Below are positions 37,172-48,100 of a DNA stretch of 64,000 bases, one piece after another; the first letter of the stretch is position 1, and each line of letters begins with the position of its first letter. This DNA is from Warburgia ugandensis. Its lineage: Eukaryota; Streptophyta; Magnoliopsida; Canellales; Canellaceae. The DNA lies in NCBI GenBank assembly GCA_035236585.1, contig CP141132.1:46689880-46753879 (forward strand). Direction: 5' to 3'. Made by a program: the position numbers and the translations under genes. Under the pieces are notes generated by a model, which saw only the letters and a list, made by a program, of their open reading frames with translations, did not search any database and was not told the origin of the DNA.

Positions 37172-37221
37172 AAATGCCTTCTTCTAGACATTCAATTTTC
37201 TCTTTATGGTGCATAAGTCTT

Positions 37222-39132
37222 TTAAGAATTTGGCATATGATGGGATTTTATAGCATCTAAGATCGGTATGTTGATCTTGACTTGCTTGAAAATCTCTAAA
37301 ATCTCATCATTAGAAGCAGACTTTGGGGCTTGACGTAACCTTTGAGGAAATGGAGCAGGAATAGGACATGGATCAACAGGTAAAACAGGGTCCTTTTGTT
37401 TAGAGTTTTCTTTAACTTTCGTGGATTTTTCTACCTTTTCAGTCTTTTGAGGCTCATCTTTCTCAATTCTTCTACCACTCCTAAGAATGGTCACAGCCTT
37501 AGTTTGTTCCATGGTAGAGCTAGATGTTTCATCAGATGCATTAATGCTAACCGCATGCACTCCCTTAGGGTTTGCTTGTGGTTGAGCTGGGAACTTTCCT
37601 TTTTCCATACTTTGCATCATTTGACTCATCATGTTTTTTAATTCATTCATGGACTGGTTGGTTTGTTTTATTTGGCTCTCTAATTGAGAAATTTTCCTTT
37701 CCTGGTTTTGAACGTTTTGATTATCCTCAACATGCCTTTTAGGTGGGGGCAAGTAAGGTCTAGAAGGAGGTTGATGAGTTTGATAAGGTAAGGTAAGAAG
37801 TCCTTGGTTTTGTTGATGAGGTTGATATTGTCCTGATTGTGGAACATTAGCAGTAGGTCCATTTTTCCAACTAAAGTTTGGATGGTTTCTCCAGTTGGGG
37901 TTATAAGTCTCTGAATATGGGGAGAAAGGTCTTTTATATGTGTTAAGTGCATTAGCTTGATCATGAAGTACATCTTGAAAAGCTGGGATTGTAGGACATT
38001 CCTGAGTAAGATGTGACGTACTTTCACAAATACTACACACTTGTTCTTCTTTATGTGAGTTTTTCTTTCCCATTTCTATGGCTTCTACTTTTCTCGCTAG
38101 GGATGCTACTTTGGCATTAATATCATCTTTTTCAGACATAGCATACATGCCTCCCCTAGCATGGGTGCTATTGGGCTTAGGTCTATCTGTATGTTCTATT
38201 CTTTCTAAGTCAGCCCAAGTCTGTGCACTTTCAACTAGCCATTTCAAATACTCCTCCGCCTCATTTGGTTGTTTGTTGAGAAAGTTGCCATTACACATCA
38301 TCTCTACAAACTGGCGCATGTCAGAATTTAGTCCTTCATAAAAGAAGCTGATGATGCGCCATGGTTCATAGCCATGATGTGGGCAAGTGAGTTGTAGTTT
38401 TTTGAACCTTTCCCAGCATTGATAGAATGATTCTTTATCCTTCTGGGTAAAGTTCATTATCTTGCGGCGAAGCGTATTGATTTTATGGGTAGGGAAAAAC
38501 TTCTTTAAGAATTCCCTAGTCATTTCATTCCAGGTTCTTATGGAACCTAATGGCAGTGCATTAAACCACATTTTTGCTTTTTCCTTTAAAGAGAAAGGAA
38601 AAAGTTTAAGTCTGACAGTATCTAGACCTATATTTTGAGTTCTCTGGGTACTACATACCTCATCAAATTCTTTAAGGTGCAAATAAGGACTCTCACTATC
38701 TAGACCATGGAATTTGGGAAGTAATTGGATTACTCCCGTTTTTAATTCTAACGCACCAGCATTTTGAGGAAGAATTACACAGGATGGTGTGCTGGTGCGT
38801 GTAGGCTGAAGGTAGTCTTTTAAAGTTCTACCACGAAAGTTTTGATGACCCTCAATATTATTATCCCCATGTTCACTCTGTTGGTCCCATTCCTTATTTT
38901 GTCTTCTCCAATCTCTTTTTGGTTGATGATTATTCCTCCTTGGTGGAGGTTGATATTCATCGTCCATCAAGGGTGGTGGGTCCTCATTCATGATGAGTGG
39001 AGCCCCTTGACTTCCATGGGGTGAATTACCCCTTGAGCGTTGATCAGCCATAGATGTGGCCTGATCTTGCAGTATGTCTTTTTGGTCGTACTTGACTAAC
39101 CTTCCGGTTTTGTCACGTCTCCAAAAGTGCAT
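37222..39132 (-). CDS. gag: Gag polyprotein of the TR-GAG element (Athila-like), 636 residues
   Basis: Gag forms the virus-like particle that packages element RNA in the cytoplasm. The Retrotrans_gag core lies at about residues 165-270 (LKLFPFSLKEKAKMWFNALP, FLKKFFPTHK, ESFYQCWERFKKL). A CCHC zinc knuckle, CSICESTSHLTQEC, follows at about 362-375 and binds RNA. A Gln-rich stretch comes next, then a likely coiled coil (about 480-520, around ISQLESQIKQ). The frame starts at Met 39,132, but MADQRSRG at 39,051 is an equally likely start. It ends prematurely at ILDAIKSHHMPNS because of a one-base shift; in the next frame PSYAKFLKDLCTIKRK continues towards the protease. The main structural domains are intact, so particle assembly may still be possible (inference). 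Confidence 0.9.
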   Translation of the reverse strand: MHFWRRDKTGRLVKYDQKDILQDQATSMADQRSRGNSPHGSQGAPLIMNEDPPPLMDDEYQPPPRRNNHQPKRDWRRQNKEWDQQSEHGDNNIEGHQNFRGRTLKDYLQPTRTSTPSCVILPQNAGALELKTGVIQLLPKFHGLDSESPYLHLKEFDEVCSTQRTQNIGLDTVRLKLFPFSLKEKAKMWFNALPLGSIRTWNEMTREFLKKFFPTHKINTLRRKIMNFTQKDKESFYQCWERFKKLQLTCPHHGYEPWRIISFFYEGLNSDMRQFVEMMCNGNFLNKQPNEAEEYLKWLVESAQTWADLERIEHTDRPKPNSTHARGGMYAMSEKDDINAKVASLARKVEAIEMGKKNSHKEEQVCSICESTSHLTQECPTIPAFQDVLHDQANALNTYKRPFSPYSETYNPNWRNHPNFSWKNGPTANVPQSGQYQPHQQNQGLLTLPYQTHQPPSRPYLPPPKRHVEDNQNVQNQERKISQLESQIKQTNQSMNELKNMMSQMMQSMEKGKFPAQPQANPKGVHAVSINASDETSSSTMEQTKAVTILRSGRRIEKDEPQKTEKVEKSTKVKENSKQKDPVLPVDPCPIPAPFPQRLRQAPKSASNDEILEIFKQVKINIPILDAIKSHHMPNS

Positions 39133-40320
39133 ACAAGGGAAGCTTCTTTTTGTTTTTGTTTTTTTTGTTTGTTTTTTTTTTTTTTTTTTTCTTTGAGAAA
39201 GCTAACCTAAATGATGCAACCTAACTTCTAGAATGATGCGCAAACAAAAGGGCACACTCAAATAATCCTAAGGCTAATAAGCAGCAATATATTTGAGTTT
39301 CTTGATTTTCTGTGGGGACGATGCTTTTATTAGCCTAGACTAGCACTCCTCTTTTTAGAAGTTGATTACTGCTTACTAGTTGGGTTCTGTCCAAAGTGGT
39401 TAATACAACCCTCGTGTAAGGAGGCGTTTAGACCTCAACAAATGTCAATAGGAGGTGGGGGAAGAGCGAGGCTCTATTAAGTAACCCCCAATAACCACAG
39501 TGATCAAAAGCCACTAGACTGACAGTAAATCGCGTCCTATTAAGAGGGTCCTACGAGCATGTGATGCCCTATAGGTCTCTTCTGATTGATTTTAAATTAA
39601 CGTGAAAGGAAGGTTTGCGCGCTTGAGATGATTATCCTAAGTGGGCCAAGAGGTGGTGATGAAATCCACCCTTGATCTTATGGGGGTAGGGTGCCCTTAC
39701 TAATTAATTTCACACACCATGGCAATTCGATCAGCATATAAATCACCTTAAAACATTAAACATGCCCTAAGAATGCAATTAAAAGCAGTAAACTAATGCA
39801 AAATCCTAAAATGCAACAATTATAAAAGATGCTTCTATATGAGTTACACTACCAAACAATGCAAATTATTCTAAATGCAAACCCTAATCTAGGAAATAAA
39901 TGAGTGAGGAAACTCACAGTGGGGTTTCTGATGAAGATCAAGTGTGGGCCACCTTATCCCACACTTGCCCTGTATTATACAACCCTTTAAATTTTAAAAT
40001 GGAAATTGCAATTTACAAGGATCCTCACTACAAGATTCACTCAAAAGGAAAAAGAAAGTCCTATTCTAGGAAAGCAGGGAAGTTTCCATTTTGGTGAAGA
40101 TCCACTTGCCAAATTACTCCACTTTCCAATTTCCTGAAAAATAAAATTAAAAATTAGTACCAAATTCAGGAAACAAGGTGATTATGCCCTACAAAAAATT
40201 GAAAAATGCACCTAAAATGCTAAAAATTACAGTTCCTATTTTTTTATTCTGGATTTTTTTTTAATTTTTTGATTTTTTTGGATTTTTTTAAATTAAATTA
40301 TATGAAAACTCCTTTCCAAG
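39133..40320 (-). other. Leader of the TR-GAG element between primer site and gag
   Basis: This 1.2-kb untranslated leader holds the shared hairpin module (39,371-39,650), a poly-T run (39,163-39,191) and AT-rich sequence. No upstream protein is recognised. Such a long leader usually carries packaging and dimerisation signals (family knowledge). Confidence 0.6.
39371..39650 (-). other. Hairpin-bearing shared module (copy 3, in the TR-GAG leader)
   Basis: Aligned with 1835-2120 and 25,661-25,951. The minus strand has GGGGG, then AGAGC-CTC-GCTCT (39,463-39,475), then CCCCC, followed by GAGGTCTAAACGCCTCC. It lies between primer site and gag in the sense direction, and no other part of this element resembles LTR A. 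Confidence 0.7.
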
Positions 40321-40338
40321 TCCCCGGCAACGGCGCCA
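40321..40338 (-). other. Primer binding site for tRNA-Asp
   Basis: The minus strand reads TGGCGCCGTTGCCGGGGA, complementary to the 3' end of plant tRNA-Asp, six bases inside the 5' LTR. This primer is typical of Athila/Tat-lineage elements. Confidence 0.92.
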
Positions 40339-40344
40339 AAAACT

Positions 40345-42643
40345 TGTTGATTGTTTTACTGCAAGTGTACGGGCTATTGTAGGGTAGCTTATGCAAGTAC
40401 GGGTCGATCCCACGAGGACTTGATTTAAAATGGAGTTTTCAATAAAATCTAATTATTTAAAATTAAAAATAAATCACTCACAATTACTGGAATTATTAAA
40501 ATGAGAATCAATGTTCAGATCTAATAAACTTCTCAAAATTACAGAATTTCCAGTTCTAAAAAAAAACAAACAAAATCAAATAATGAGAAAAAACTACTTC
40601 CCTAGATCAATTTTCATCAAAATCTTCACTTCTGGTCTTCTAAAAGCTGATCCTCCTTTAAAGATATCTTCAACCCATTCTTGATTAGTGATCCACCGGT
40701 CGGATTTGACAGATTCTTGAAAATGGTCAAGATCTGGGCTAAATTGTGATTTCAATATTTGGACGGCTCAGATTGATTTCTAGATTTCAGATCTAAGATC
40801 AGAAGCGTTGGTTATGTCTAGGGATGTCCTAAGAATGAACCTGTAAAATTAATTTGAATTCCCTTAAGAAACGAAAGAGAAATCAAGGATTTTGTTTTGA
40901 CTAAGGCTAAACCGTTGAGAGGTTAGGCCTTAATTGATCAGGTATGGATTGAGCAGTTCCTGGATAAGAAAAACGCAGATAAAAAAAAACAGGAATAAAG
41001 AAGGACATAGATGGAATTAAACTGGGGACACATATGGAATTAACAGAAAAGGCCAGAATTGTAATTTTGTTTAAAGAAAGAGGGCAAACTTGGAATTTTG
41101 TGAAAATCTGGTTTTTAAGAGAAAAAACCAGGAAACCCCAACGAATGAAGATGGGGAAGAAGGAAGAAGGGAGAAGAGAAGGAAGAGAGGGAAGAGAGGA
41201 GAAGAAAAAGGAAACCCTTTTCGGGTCTCCGTGTCCGGGCCGGCTGGTGAGGCTCTGGGGCGTCGTCCGGTGATGAACGCCGGTGATGAACGCCAGTGAT
41301 GGGGCAGAGATAGGGAGCTCTGATCTAGGCGGTGCTGCCTTAATTTCTGGGGATGAAGGGCAGACCAGTGCGGTAGAGGGAATGGAGAGCTTGGCCAGTG
41401 GAAGGTGACAGCGCCAGGTGCATTGGGTGTTGGAGAAAGGAGATGAGTGAGAGAGAGATTGGGAGTGAGAGAGACGGGAGGAGATGAGGGAACTGGGGTT
41501 TTCTGCCGGCTGGGGCGATCTGGGCAAGTACAGATGGGCTGGTGCGGTGCTGGGTAGAGGAATCCAGCGAAGGGGCACCCAGTCTGCCTTGGAGGGACCT
41601 GGCCGGTGCTATGCGGTGTGGAGTGCGGTATGGCCTGGGCTTGGAAAGGGACTGGCCTGGTCAGTGAATTTGCTGGTCGTGCTGGGAACGATTTTATCGG
41701 TGAAGAAGAGAATTGGGTGGAGCAGATCCTGAAACGATGGAGAGGGATGGAGGAGAAGAGATGAAATCTGGGTCTGGACAGATGGAAGCAGAGGAAGATG
41801 GGAAGAGAGCAAGAGAGGAGAAAAGAGAGGTGCGTTCAGAAGGGAGAGGGAGTAAAAGAAGAGATGTGAAAAAAAGAACACGGGAACGTAAGAGAGAATG
41901 GGAAGAAGAGAGATTAAGAGATTGGCAGTGAGAGAGAGAGAGAGAGGGAGGAGAAGAGGAAGGTGGGGGAAATGGAGAGAGGAGAGGAGAATAGAAGAGA
42001 GCCTGGGATGGGAAGAGAGAGAGGAGGAGAAGGGAGCAATGGGTACGGTGGGGAAAGAGAGTAGAGGAAGAGAGAGAGAAGGGAGAAGGGAGAAAGATGA
42101 GAAGAGAGAGTTGGGTCCGTGAGAATGAGGAAGGGAAAAAGAAAAAGGAAAGAAAGAAAAAGGAAAGAAGGAAAAAAGGAAAAGGAAAGAAGGAAAAGAG
42201 AAAAAGGAAGGGAAAAAGGAAAAAGGAAAAGGAAAAGGAAAAGGAAAGAAAAGAGAAAAGGAAAGAAAGAAGTGGGGGAAGGAGTTGCCCTTTACATGTT
42301 CTTTCCATTTTGTCCATGATTTTTATTCCATCCATCTCCATGGGTGATCTGGTCCATCCATTGCCCTTTAAGATGATTTGCACCGTTATCTTTTAATCAT
42401 AGCCATCCGTGCGTCCTTTGGTTGATCTGCAAAAGAATAGACTAAATTAGACTCATTTGAACCATACATTAGTCATCTAATGAGCTCTAATGATCATATG
42501 ACCGTTGATTTTGACAAATTAAGGTTTGGATGGTCAATTGGATTTATATTCAAAATCAAGCTAAGTTTTGTAAAATTGAACGGTTAGATGATCTAATTGA
42601 ACGCTAAATTAGGGGAATTTTGACCAAAATTAAACACTTAACA
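40345..42643 (-). mobile_element. 5' LTR of the TR-GAG element
   Basis: 2,299 bp, collinear with 31,834-34,114. I noticed about 25 base differences plus small indels, including a 12-bp duplication near 41,280 (GATGAACGCC repeated). The purine-rich half is at about 41,120-42,285. Confidence 0.93.
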
Positions 42644-42648
42644 CTACA
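42644..42648. repeat. Target site duplication CTACA, right copy
   Basis: Partner of 31,829-31,833. Confidence 0.93.
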
Positions 42649-43424
42649 CCTGATCTAACAAAAAGACACACTTACTAAACTTGGCATACAACTGATGTTA
42701 ATGAAGTGTGTCCAATATCGTGTGGAGATGCTCCCTATGTGCCTCATGACTGAGCGAGTAAATCAAGATGTTATCAACGAAGACAATCAATAACTTATCC
42801 AAGTAAGCTCAGAAGACACGGTTCCTCAGATCCATGAATACTACAAGTGCATTTGTCAATCCAAATAGCATCACTGAGAACTCATAGTGGCCATAGCGAC
42901 TCCTAAAAGCAGTCTTCGAGATGTCCTCTTCTCTAACCCTCAACTGATGATATCCTAACCTCAGGCCTATCTTGGAGAACACTCGTCTGATTGGAGCTAA
43001 TCAAATAAATCGTCTATGTGTGGCAAGGGGTATCGGTTCTTTAAAGTAACACTATTTAACAACTGATAGTCAATTCATGGTCTCAGTGATCCATCCTTTT
43101 TCTTTACAAAAAGGACTGGTGCTCCCCATGGTGATCCACTCGGCCTGATAAAGCCCTTATCTAATAACTCTTGCAACTGTACTTTAAGCTCTCTCAGCTC
43201 TATTGGGGCCATACGATATGGTGCCTTAGAGATGTATCCGGCACCAAATCAATGGTAAAGTTGATCTCCCTGCTTGGCGACAATCCTGGTAACTCCTCAG
43301 GGAAAACATCTGCAAACTCATGAACAACATCAATATCATCAAGCTGTGGCTGCCTTTTGTCCTCAAGAGTCACATACGCAAGGAACGCTCTGCACCCTCG
43401 TGAATAGAACCATGCCGCCTTCAT
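42649..43424 (-). pseudogene. Gypsy reverse transcriptase, N-terminal part, decayed
   Basis: The minus strand first encodes the linker before the enzyme ([29 protein letters not shown]). The fingers and palm follow in several frames, with [40 protein letters not shown] and FVDNILIYS. Reverse transcriptase copies element RNA into DNA. The catalytic box is FVDN instead of FVDD (codon at 42,770-42,772), which would abolish metal binding. Several in-frame stops are present. The domain is cut by the TR-GAG insertion and continues at 31,828. Confidence 0.88.
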
Positions 43425-43439
43425 AGTAGAGATGATGCA

Positions 43440-43810
43440 TGTACTCGCCTGACCCTTTCTGCCCTAAAATAATATCTCTAGTTGCCTAGGTATATGAAAA
43501 ATGACCCACTTCTTTCGACAGTCTACGGTAGACCAATAGTTAGCTAACCAATCCATCCCAAATATAACATCATAGTCGACCATGCCTAAGTCAGAGTCCA
43601 TCCTCATGCCTGATATCTCCATAGGTATCTCCCGAAGATAATCAGTAGTCTCTACTGTCTCTCCCACAGGTGTCATAATATTTAACCCAAATGCTAATTT
43701 ATGCACACATACATCAAGGCAAGATGCAAAAATGCATGATATAAAAGAATGAGTAGACCCTATGTCAAAGAGGGCCCTGACATGTCAGTTTGAGACTAGA
43801 AGAATACCTT
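43440..43810 (-). pseudogene. Gypsy aspartic protease, decayed
   Basis: Signature parts are ALFDIGSTHSFIS (43,758-43,769 encodes FDIG) and DYDVIFGMDWLANYWSTVDC. The active-site triad is DIG where DSG or DTG is required. A stop separates this region from the reverse transcriptase linker. Confidence 0.82.
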
Positions 43811-45030
43811 CAACGACCTGGTGTGATGCCTGTGCCTGTCTTGATGTGATGGCAAATACTCGTCCCTAACTATGTGGTGCGGTAGCAGTCTCTGCACCCA
43901 TCTCGGTTTGCCTCTCTCTCTCTGCCCCTTAGCACGGTCTTTAATCAAATGGCCTACATCTCCACAATTGAAACACCTGTATGGCTGTCTCTGGAAAGGT
44001 GCCTGGTGCTGTCGCTGTGGTTAGGGCTGCCTCTGATGCTGTGGTCTGTCGAATCTATTGCACCCTCACCCAGGGTGCCAACCCTTGCACCTGTCGCATC
44101 TCTTCTTCTTTGTGTCTCTCTTAAGCTTGGTCTGTGGCTAATAACCTGGTGCTCTATGTCCCTGCATAGCACTACAAGGCCTCTTGCCCTTAATGGGCTA
44201 GCATGCGCTCCCTCTAGTCCTAAGAGAGTTCTTCTCCAGCATGGAGGCCATGTCCGCTACATCTCTCATAGTAGTAGGTTGGGAAGTAATCACCCGATCT
44301 CTCAGCTAGGGTGTCAATCCATCCACGAATATGTCTGTTGCCTCCTTGTCTGAGGCAAGTGTGGCAGGAGCAAACCTCCTCAATCGGGTAAATCGGTTCA
44401 AGTACTGCTGAACCGTCATGTCTCTTTGCTCTAATGTGGCAAACTCTTTCTTCAATGGTTGTAATGCATGGGGTGGAAAGTGCTGAGTATCGAAAGCCTG
44501 TTTAAAGGCCCCCCATGCCATCGTCTCTATAGGATCTGGTCGTGTAAGTGTAAAGGTTTGCCACCAAAGGCCTGCCTCACCCTTCAATAGGTAGGCAGCT
44601 ACCCAAACTTGATCCTCTAGTGCAATCTTCATCGCGTCAAATGTCCTCTTAGCCTTGAATAGCCATCGCTCAGCCTCCTTAGTATCACCATCGCCATAGA
44701 AGAGTGGCACCATCTTTTGGAATCTTTATAATAGTTTATATGTCTTCTTAGGATTACTCGTAGCATCACCCTCCATGGTCTTAGGTGTGGTGGGTCTTGT
44801 ACTAGGTGGGTGGAATGAACAGATGAATCCACAGGTGCCTTTGGAGGCGGTGTGATAGGGTTAGGGTTGGCGACCTGAATCGAAGTTCTAACTTGCTGAT
44901 GTATGAGCGGTATCAGCCCTAACATTACCCTGTTCACCAACTTAGCATCTTGATCCCCTTGATCAAAGGACTCAGTAGGTGGGGCAACTGGCATAGCAGG
45001 AGTAGACCTCGTTCTTCTTTGAGGAACCAT
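43811..45030 (-). pseudogene. Gypsy gag, decayed
   Basis: The likely start is Met at 45,030 (MVPQRRTRSTPAMPV). The frame shifts near 44,790. The gag core then reads FYGDGDTKEAERWLFKAKRT, WVAAYLLKGEAGLWWQTF and FTRLRRFAPA (44,306-44,713). A zinc knuckle lies at about 43,931-43,980, CFNCGDVGHLIKDR, whose last cysteine is replaced by arginine. Gag would form the particle and bind RNA. At least one frameshift and several stops make it inactive. Confidence 0.85.
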
Positions 45031-45147
45031 CTGTCAAAGATTTAAATACCACTAAGTTCCTCTCTACTAGTTCCTCTTTAACTACAATTTATGGACTGTT
45101 ACCCACATATAAATAGACATTTGTAAGGATTATGATGGAATAGACTA

Positions 45148-45160
45148 GGCTCTGATACCA
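45148..45160 (-). other. Primer binding site for tRNA-Met
   Basis: The minus strand reads TGGTATCAGAGCC, complementary to the 3' end of initiator tRNA-Met, two bases inside the LTR. It is typical of the Tekay/Del and other chromovirus lineages. Confidence 0.92.
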
Positions 45161-45162
45161 AT

Positions 45163-48100
45163 TGTGGCACCCCAGATTTTTTATAATAATAATAATAATA
45201 GTCATAGTCGAGATCCCATGTTAATAGGATTCTATTAATTATTTTATTAAAACATTTATTGAAACCTCCGAGTGTTATTTTCTTTTTCTCAAATCATCAC
45301 AATTATAATTTAAAACATAATTAAAATTTTGCAGTGATACAATTGAAATAATACACATGTTAAATCAATGTCAAATCATCGGTGCCTTTGTTTTCAAAAT
45401 AATAAATATCTAAAACACAATAATAATGTGGCCCAGGGTCTATCCATCATAACATCCCACCTAAATGTTCATCATATGTATAACTATCATAATCAAATCA
45501 ATAAAATAAAATAAAAGTATACAGTCTATAAAGAAAGTCACGTGGTACGCTATTTATTAACTCACGTCACTATCTATCAGTCAAAGTAAAGAATTCTCTC
45601 ACTGCTATCACGATCTCTCAACAGCCTTGCCCTTTTTGCTGTCGCTCTCAAGATCTAAGGCATTACAAAACAAAGCAATACTTCAGCAAGCTATTGCTTA
45701 TGTAGGTACATAGACATTTAATGTAATAAAGATGGAACAAATTGAATGACAGTGGTGATACAATAAGAAGATCTAATATCTATGAAAATAAAATCATTAA
45801 AATCAATGCCAACCTAATTTCAAAGCATCATGTACGATAACACATGCATCTCATGAATTTAAAAGATGATATGAGCTAATGTAAATGAGCAGACAATAAT
45901 AATAGGGAATCCCAAAGTACCTGGGTCCCATGAGTGTCCCATACACTCGTATAAACAGATCATGAGTACTCATATCCAACCTCTGAGTGTTGTCACACCC
46001 AGGTACACAATCACATCTCCATGCTCATCATGCAAGCACACAGAATAAGAGTGTGGATCGTCATGCCGTAGTGGCAACTCTCCAGGGTCTCAACCACCGC
46101 CGCTCCCCGTCGATACCATAACGGAGACTTAACGTCCGTCCCCATGGAAAGGCCCAGACCGATAGTGTGGACTATCCATGTTACCAAACCCCTACTGAAA
46201 GCCATCTATAGGTAGGTGCCTATCATATCACAATCACATCACAAATCTCGGAGGGTGGGTGGTCGGCCCTACTCCCTCCTAGCATGACATCCACAGAGTG
46301 AAAGCACCCGTCATAAAATCTAAAATACAAAATACACATATCTCAAAAACCAAGAGCACTCATGGCTCGCAATCCCCAAGGCACGTCCCTCATCCCAGGG
46401 TTAGCCTCTAAAAGGATCAGCCACCAAGCCTCCACTTTCCTTTCTCAAGAAAACCCATCAATTTCAATGATGCAATAATGAAGGAAAATTTCTAATTATG
46501 CATAAATACGGAGTATCAATCTCAAGAAATCATCGATCATAAATCCATTTAATACATTATTGAATTCTAATATCGATCATAGCATAAAACTCTAAATCTC
46601 ACAAAATCATAGACCAATAATAAGTGCAATTAAATTACAATCAATCATGATGCTATGATAATGCAAGGTTTTAAAATCAAAATAAAACATTAAATGTCGT
46701 CACCTACCTCGATGTGAGATCACTCAACTCAAGCGGATAATCTCCTTCTCTTATACTTTCAGATGTACCTGTCAATACCACAATGCTATTTTATGTTATT
46801 TATTTCATCATGAGGGAATCTATGGTGATCCAACCATTGGATCATCTTCTAAGATCTTTAATTATGATTTGGTTCTTAACTTTAGTCACATCTCATATTT
46901 ATCTGTTCGTTTTTGTGTGTATCTAACGTTTATTCTTAAATCTAACGGTCAGATCATCCTCAGATCAATAATTTTTTAAGATCTTGGTTAGATTAATGGT
47001 CTAAATTAATTTATAGAGTAATTACATCTAATTTACTCCTCATGCCCTTCTTTAGTATTATATATTTTTTATTTGTTCAAGTTCTGGGGCCTGATTGCCC
47101 TTTGATCGGCCAAATCTAAGTTATTGGATACTATTTTATAAATTTTTTAAATTAAAAGTGGTCAATTATAAGTTTTTAAGTTAAATCTAGGTCCACGTTG
47201 TCAAGACGATCACAACGAATGTTTCAGATTGTGATTTGAACCTCTGTAGCTCTCAAAATCAAGTTTTTTGTGAAAATACCCCATAAATTAATACGTATTA
47301 ATTTATAAAGGGGTCAGCAGGCCGTTTGCACCGGTTTACACTAGCGGCCCAAGTTTACCCTAGTTTACACTAGCGTAAACTAGCGTCACCAAGACGTATC
47401 GGCCCCAAGATGCGCCTGTGTGTCCTGGTTACCGGGACTCCCCATTGTGTGCGTCTCGGTCGCCAGGATTCTAGGCGTCCCGGTCGTCGATGACAACATG
47501 CGCGATGACACGCCTACGTTGCATTCCTGTTGGGGCTTCTTGGTCGGTGTCCCAGCATCAACGCCAGGGCACCGACGTGGGTGCCGACGCAGGGGAAGAC
47601 GATCGAGGTTTGGTTGTCGCCGATGACCCCACAGGTGCCCAAATCACGTGATTTTTGCACCATTTTGCTCAAAATTTCATGTAGTTTTCATTTTAAACAT
47701 TCCTTTGGCTTGATTTTTCCAAAAACTAGGGTTTTTATTTGATTTTTCTCATATTCCTAAAAATTTCCTAGGTATGGTTTTCATGATTTTCGGCATCACC
47801 AACCGTTGGATCTCCCTCAAACTTAAAAGGTTTGTTCGTTGGTTCCTTATGCACTAAATGGACGGTCTGATCTCTATTTTAATGATGTTTTGTAAACCTA
47901 TTTGCATTCCAATAGTAGCATATATAGATTTTTAAGAAAAACATTGTCGTTTTTTCTGACTTTCATGCATGCCATTGATGTATATACCACACATGTAAAA
48001 GGGGATTAGAGGGTTGAGACTTACCTTGAGCAGCTGGGCGGTTGCTGATGTTGCCGGATCCCTAATTGTAGAAAAAATGCAATTTTTGCAAAGGTTAGGT

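Larger units (their letters stand above)
31834..42643 (-). mobile_element. TR-GAG non-autonomous LTR retrotransposon (Athila-like), 10,810 bp
   Basis: Two 2.3-kb direct repeats with TGTTGA...TTAACA ends bound the element, with CTACA on both sides. On the minus strand the order is 5' LTR (40,345-42,643), tRNA-Asp primer site, 1.2-kb leader with the shared module, gag, protease, 1.7-kb non-coding part, polypurine tract, 3' LTR (31,834-34,114). There is no trace of reverse transcriptase, RNase H or integrase. Its enzymes must come from an autonomous partner, and the primer site and gag point to the Athila/Tat lineage. The LTRs differ by roughly one base per hundred by eye, so insertion was recent relative to its host element. 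Confidence 0.92.

Noticed and set aside
40907..42396. 223- and 229-codon minus-strand frames and their plus-strand shadows
   Set aside because: Same purine-rich LTR artefact as at 32,423-33,867.
43949..44353. 134-codon plus-strand frame
   Set aside because: Antisense to the decayed gag zinc-knuckle region.
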